Position numbers and translations under genes: made by a program | Shown: positions 61,390 through 64,000 of the stretch, piece by piece | Layout: the number at the start of each line of letters is the position of its first letter | Position numbering within the stretch: the first letter of the stretch is position 1 | Assembly: GCA_035701265.1 (NCBI GenBank) | Contig: DASSNU010000015.1 | Coordinates: 62,001 to 126,000 of the forward strand | DNA length: 64,000 nucleotides | Direction: 5' to 3' | DNA from: DASSNU01 sp035701265 | Lineage (GTDB): Bacteria; Gemmatimonadota; Gemmatimonadetes; Gemmatimonadales; Gemmatimonadaceae | Notes under the pieces: generated by a model | What the model saw: the letters and a program-made list of their open reading frames with translations, nothing else | Told to the model about the DNA's origin: nothing | Database searches by the model: none

Positions 61390-61914
61390 TCACCCCGACT
61401 TCCCTACGTTGGGGTGTGAGAGCGAATAGACGTACGCCGCCACCGCCTGGATCTGCGGCTGGGTGAAGCTCGAGCCACCCATGGGGGGCATGGGGCCGGG
61501 GTGCTGCTTGGGCGTCGGCACGCCGTTGGTCACCGTGTTCACGATGAACCCCAGGCTTCCATCGCCATTCAGCCACGTGTTGTCGGTAAGGTCCGGCGCC
61601 AGCTGCGTCCCCTTGGCGTCCTGGCCGTGACAGGTCGTGCAGAGACCGTTCGCCAGTTGTCCGTGGAAGATGCTGTCTCCCTCGGCGATCATCTGCGGGG
61701 TGATCTGCGACTCGCTCAACGTGGCGCCCCCCGCCGGCGCACCCGCGGCCGGAGCCGCCGTGCTTCCCGCCGGCGGCGTGGCGGCCGGGGCCATGGCCGC
61801 GCTGGTGTCGGTGCCGCCGTTCTCTCCACCGCCGCACGCGGCAAGCGCGAACGCCAGCGCCGCGAATACCGTCGCGGGGTGACGCACGACTGCGGCCAGC
61901 CTCATATTCTCCAT
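61390..61914 (-). CDS. lipoprotein cytochrome c (mono-haem)
   Basis: 174 residues; GGAGG lies four bases before the ATG at 61914. Signal with lipobox ALAAC (Cys27), then an Ala/Pro-rich linker (35-65) and a class I cytochrome domain: GDSIFHGQLANGLCTTCHGQDAKGTQLAPDL, with CxxCH at 92-96, and a Met axial ligand in GPMPPMGG (142 or 145). The membrane-anchored linker type carries electrons at the outer or inner membrane face. Divergent from the decarboxylase gene. Confidence 0.9.
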   Translation of the reverse strand: MENMRLAAVVRHPATVFAALAFALAACGGGENGGTDTSAAMAPAATPPAGSTAAPAAGAPAGGATLSESQITPQMIAEGDSIFHGQLANGLCTTCHGQDAKGTQLAPDLTDNTWLNGDGSLGFIVNTVTNGVPTPKQHPGPMPPMGGSSFTQPQIQAVAAYVYSLSHPNVGKSG

Positions 61915-62056
61915 CGCTCCTCCCGCTTGTGCCCTGTCCACCGCCATCGGTCGCTGCCGCACGCAGCACCGCCGGCACCTGTGGTGCCACAGACGGCCGC
62001 CGCACTCGACCTGCAAACTCCACGCCCCCTCCGTGTCGCGGAGGGAATGACTCCGG

Positions 62057-63547
62057 ATGCATCACGCTGAATTGCCCGCTGATCGGTCGCACGATCGCGC
62101 GTCGCCGCTCGACGCTCCGTCGCCGCTCGATCTCGATCACGCCACCATGCAGCGCCTGGGGCGCGACGTGGCCGACCTGGTTGCCGCTCACCTCGCCACG
62201 CTGCGCGATCAGCCGGTGATCCGCACGCTCGACCGGCCGGCCGCGCAAGCGCTGATCACCGCGCCGCCGCCGGAGCGGGGGATCGAGTTCGACCAGTTGA
62301 TCGAGACGCTCCGCGAGCGCGTCTTCCCGTACGCGGTGCGCGAGCCGCATCCGGGCTTCATGGCGTACGTTCCCGGATGTCCCACCTTTCCCGCGCTGCT
62401 CGGCGACTGGCTCGCCACCGGCTACAACTTCTTCGCCGGCGTGTGGTCGGTGGCGGCGGGCCCGAACGCGGTGGAGCTCACCGTGCTCGACTGGATGCGC
62501 GAGTGGATCGGGATGCCCGAGGGCGCGGGGGGACTGCTCACCAGCGGCGGCTCGGTGGCCACGCTCACCGCGATGATCGCCGCGCGCCACGCCGTGGTGG
62601 GAGACGACGCGTCGCTCATGCCGCGCCTCGCCATCTACACGTCGGACCAGGCGCACTCGTCGGTGGTGCGCGCGGCGTGGATCGCCGGCGTGCCGCGCGC
62701 GCAGGTGCGACAGCTCCCGGTGGACGACGCGTACCGCATGCGCATGGATGCGCTGGAGGACGCGATCGCCCGCGACCGCGCGGCGGGACTCGTGCCGCTC
62801 ATGATCGTGGCGAGCGCTGGGACGACGAACACCGGCGCAGTGGACCCGCTGCCGCAGCTCGCCGATCTGGCCGCGCGCGAGCGCGTGTGGCTGCACGTGG
62901 ACGCCGCGTACGCGGGCTTCGCCGCCATGACCGAGCGCGGGCGCGCGCTGCTCGACGGACTGGGGCGCGCCGACTCCGTGACGCTCGATCCGCACAAGTG
63001 GCTCTACGTCCCCTTCGAGTGCGGATGTCTCCTCGCCAGCGATCCCGCGCGGTTGCGCGACGCGTTCACGATCATCCCCGAATACCTGCACGACGTGCGC
63101 GCGGCGGGCGCGAACGTGAACTTCGCCGACTACGGCGAGCAGCTCACCCGCTCCGCGCGCGCGCTCAAGGTGTGGCTCTCCGTGTCGTACTTCGGCACGG
63201 CCGCGCTCCGCCGCACGATCGAGAGCCGCATCGCGCTCGCCGAGGAGGCCGAGCGTCTGTTGCGCGCGGAGGAAGGGATCGAGATCCTGTCTTCCGCGCA
63301 GCTCGCCGTGCTCTGCTTTCGCATGCACCCGGCCGGCATGGACGATCCTGCCGCGCTCGACGCGCTGAACGAGCGCGTGCTCGCGGCGGTGGCGCAGGGC
63401 GGGCGCGTGTATCTTTCCTCCACGCGTCTCCGCGGGGCGTTCGCGCTCCGCATCTGTGTGCTCGGCTTCCGCACCACGGCCGGCGACATCCGCGCGCTCG
63501 TGCGCGCCGTGACGTCGGCCGCGCGCGATGCACTGCCGCAACCGTGA
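62057..63547 (+). CDS. group II PLP decarboxylase, aromatic-L-amino-acid type
   Basis: 496 residues. Layout of aromatic amino-acid decarboxylases: HPGFMAYVPGCPTFPALLGDWLATGYN, LTSGGSVATLTAMIAARH, WLHVDAAYAGFAAMTERGRALLDG and DPHKWLYVPFECGCLLASD (Schiff-base Lys314). A Tyr or Phe in the flexible loop region distinguishes tryptophan/tyrosine decarboxylases from aldehyde synthases, but I cannot place it without alignment. Starts MHHAEL at 62057; the leader is Asp/Pro-rich. Followed after 15 bases by fabI, transcribed together with it. Unlike the first decarboxylase (25-26.5 kb), it lacks the HGGSALLS variant. Confidence 0.88.
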   Translation: MHHAELPADRSHDRASPLDAPSPLDLDHATMQRLGRDVADLVAAHLATLRDQPVIRTLDRPAAQALITAPPPERGIEFDQLIETLRERVFPYAVREPHPGFMAYVPGCPTFPALLGDWLATGYNFFAGVWSVAAGPNAVELTVLDWMREWIGMPEGAGGLLTSGGSVATLTAMIAARHAVVGDDASLMPRLAIYTSDQAHSSVVRAAWIAGVPRAQVRQLPVDDAYRMRMDALEDAIARDRAAGLVPLMIVASAGTTNTGAVDPLPQLADLAARERVWLHVDAAYAGFAAMTERGRALLDGLGRADSVTLDPHKWLYVPFECGCLLASDPARLRDAFTIIPEYLHDVRAAGANVNFADYGEQLTRSARALKVWLSVSYFGTAALRRTIESRIALAEEAERLLRAEEGIEILSSAQLAVLCFRMHPAGMDDPAALDALNERVLAAVAQGGRVYLSSTRLRGAFALRICVLGFRTTAGDIRALVRAVTSAARDALPQP

Positions 63548-63562
63548 ACGCCTGGAGCTGAC

Positions 63563-64000
63563 ATGCTACCGATCGATCTCTCCGGACGCCGCGCGCTCGT
63601 GGCCGGCGTGGCGGACGACAACGGCTACGGGTTCGCCATCGCGAAGGCGCTGGCCGAAGCGGGCGCATCGGTGTGCGTGGCCACCTGGCCACCCGCGCTC
63701 ACCATCTTCCGCAATCTGCTCGAGCGCGGAAAGCTGGACGACTCGCGTCGCATGGCCGGCGGCACGATGCTCGAGTTCGAGCGGATCTACCCGCTCGATG
63801 CCGCCTTCACCACGCTCGCCGACGCGCCCGCGGAGTTGCGCGAGAACAAGCGCTACCGCGACACGGGCGATTTCTCCATCGAGGGGCTGGCCGCGCAGCT
63901 CGTGCGGGACTTCGGCGAGCGCCCGCTCGACGTGCTCGTGCACTCGCTGGCCAACGGTCCGGAGGTGAAGAAGCCGCTCCTCGACACGAGCCGGCAGGGC
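63563..64000 (+). CDS. fabI: enoyl-[acyl-carrier-protein] reductase, plant/Chlamydia type, 3' end outside window
   Basis: The first 146 codons of an NADH-dependent enoyl-ACP reductase, the last reductive step of fatty-acid elongation. GVADDNGYGFAIAKALAEAGA is the FabI dinucleotide block. The segment ALTIFRNLLERGKLDDSRRMAGGTMLEFERIYPLDAAFTTL and ENKRYRDTGDFSIEGLAAQLVRDFG, then DVLVHSLANGPEVKKPLLDTSRQG, match the longer plant, apicomplexan and chlamydial branch, which has an insert absent from E. coli FabI. Catalytic Tyr-x6-Lys lies beyond the window. GGAG lies a few bases before the ATG. Confidence 0.93.
   Translation, partial: MLPIDLSGRRALVAGVADDNGYGFAIAKALAEAGASVCVATWPPALTIFRNLLERGKLDDSRRMAGGTMLEFERIYPLDAAFTTLADAPAELRENKRYRDTGDFSIEGLAAQLVRDFGERPLDVLVHSLANGPEVKKPLLDTSRQG

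Overview
The window is high-GC bacterial chromosome with tightly packed genes. No rRNA, tRNA, CRISPR array or insertion sequence could be supported. Several traits point to a Gemmatimonadota-like bacterium: very high GC, FtsX/MacB-type permeases paired with PadR regulators, paired secreted M16 peptidases, many exported lipoproteins of unknown function, and a plant/Chlamydia-type enoyl-ACP reductase. That assignment is an inference from gene content, not a phylogenetic result.

Region 1 (1-21.8 kb) opens with the end of a polysaccharide deacetylase. A long minus-strand alpha-glucan/trehalose operon follows, transcribed from about 21.8 kb towards 0.5 kb: glgE, treS, mak, treZ, glgX, glgB, malQ, treY, glgP and a membrane-anchored beta-lactamase-fold hydrolase. 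Most junctions are 1-4 base start/stop overlaps (ATGA, GTGA, TGATG). The set joins two routes. TreS-Mak-GlgE(-GlgB) turns trehalose into maltose, maltose-1-phosphate and branched glucan. GlgX/GlgP/MalQ plus TreY-TreZ break glucan down and turn it back into trehalose.

Region 2 (22-32.7 kb) holds a small membrane protein, a CcdA-like/TlpA-like thiol-redox pair, a VOC protein, a lipoprotein, a group II PLP decarboxylase overlapping a 2H phosphoesterase, a methyltransferase, and three exported proteins of unknown function. Region 3 (31.4-34.4 kb) is an ECF sigma factor/anti-sigma pair divergent from a Tat-exported metallophosphoesterase fused to a cupredoxin domain. The gap between them carries two back-to-back copies of the same promoter-like motif (GGGAATAAA-N14/15-GTCTAC), one per direction. 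This is the clearest candidate regulon in the window.

Region 4 (34.5-49.6 kb) has an M16 peptidase pair, a lipoprotein with a duplicated domain, a TPR lipoprotein divergent from a tandem universal-stress protein with twin palindromes between them, an operon of solute-binding lipoprotein, histidine kinase and sigma-54 response regulator, an exported MetX-like hydrolase, and a PLP dehydratase. Region 5 (49.8-57.9 kb) has an ADOP permease with its PadR regulator (promoter overlapped by a perfect inverted repeat), then an accessory-looking stretch of hypothetical proteins, DUF1801, a higBA toxin-antitoxin pair, and decayed or truncated genes. Region 6 (57.9-64 kb) has an SdpI-like/hydrolase fusion with an ArsR regulator, a cardiolipin-synthase-like phospholipase D, a lipoprotein cytochrome c, a second group II decarboxylase, and the start of fabI, cut by the window edge.
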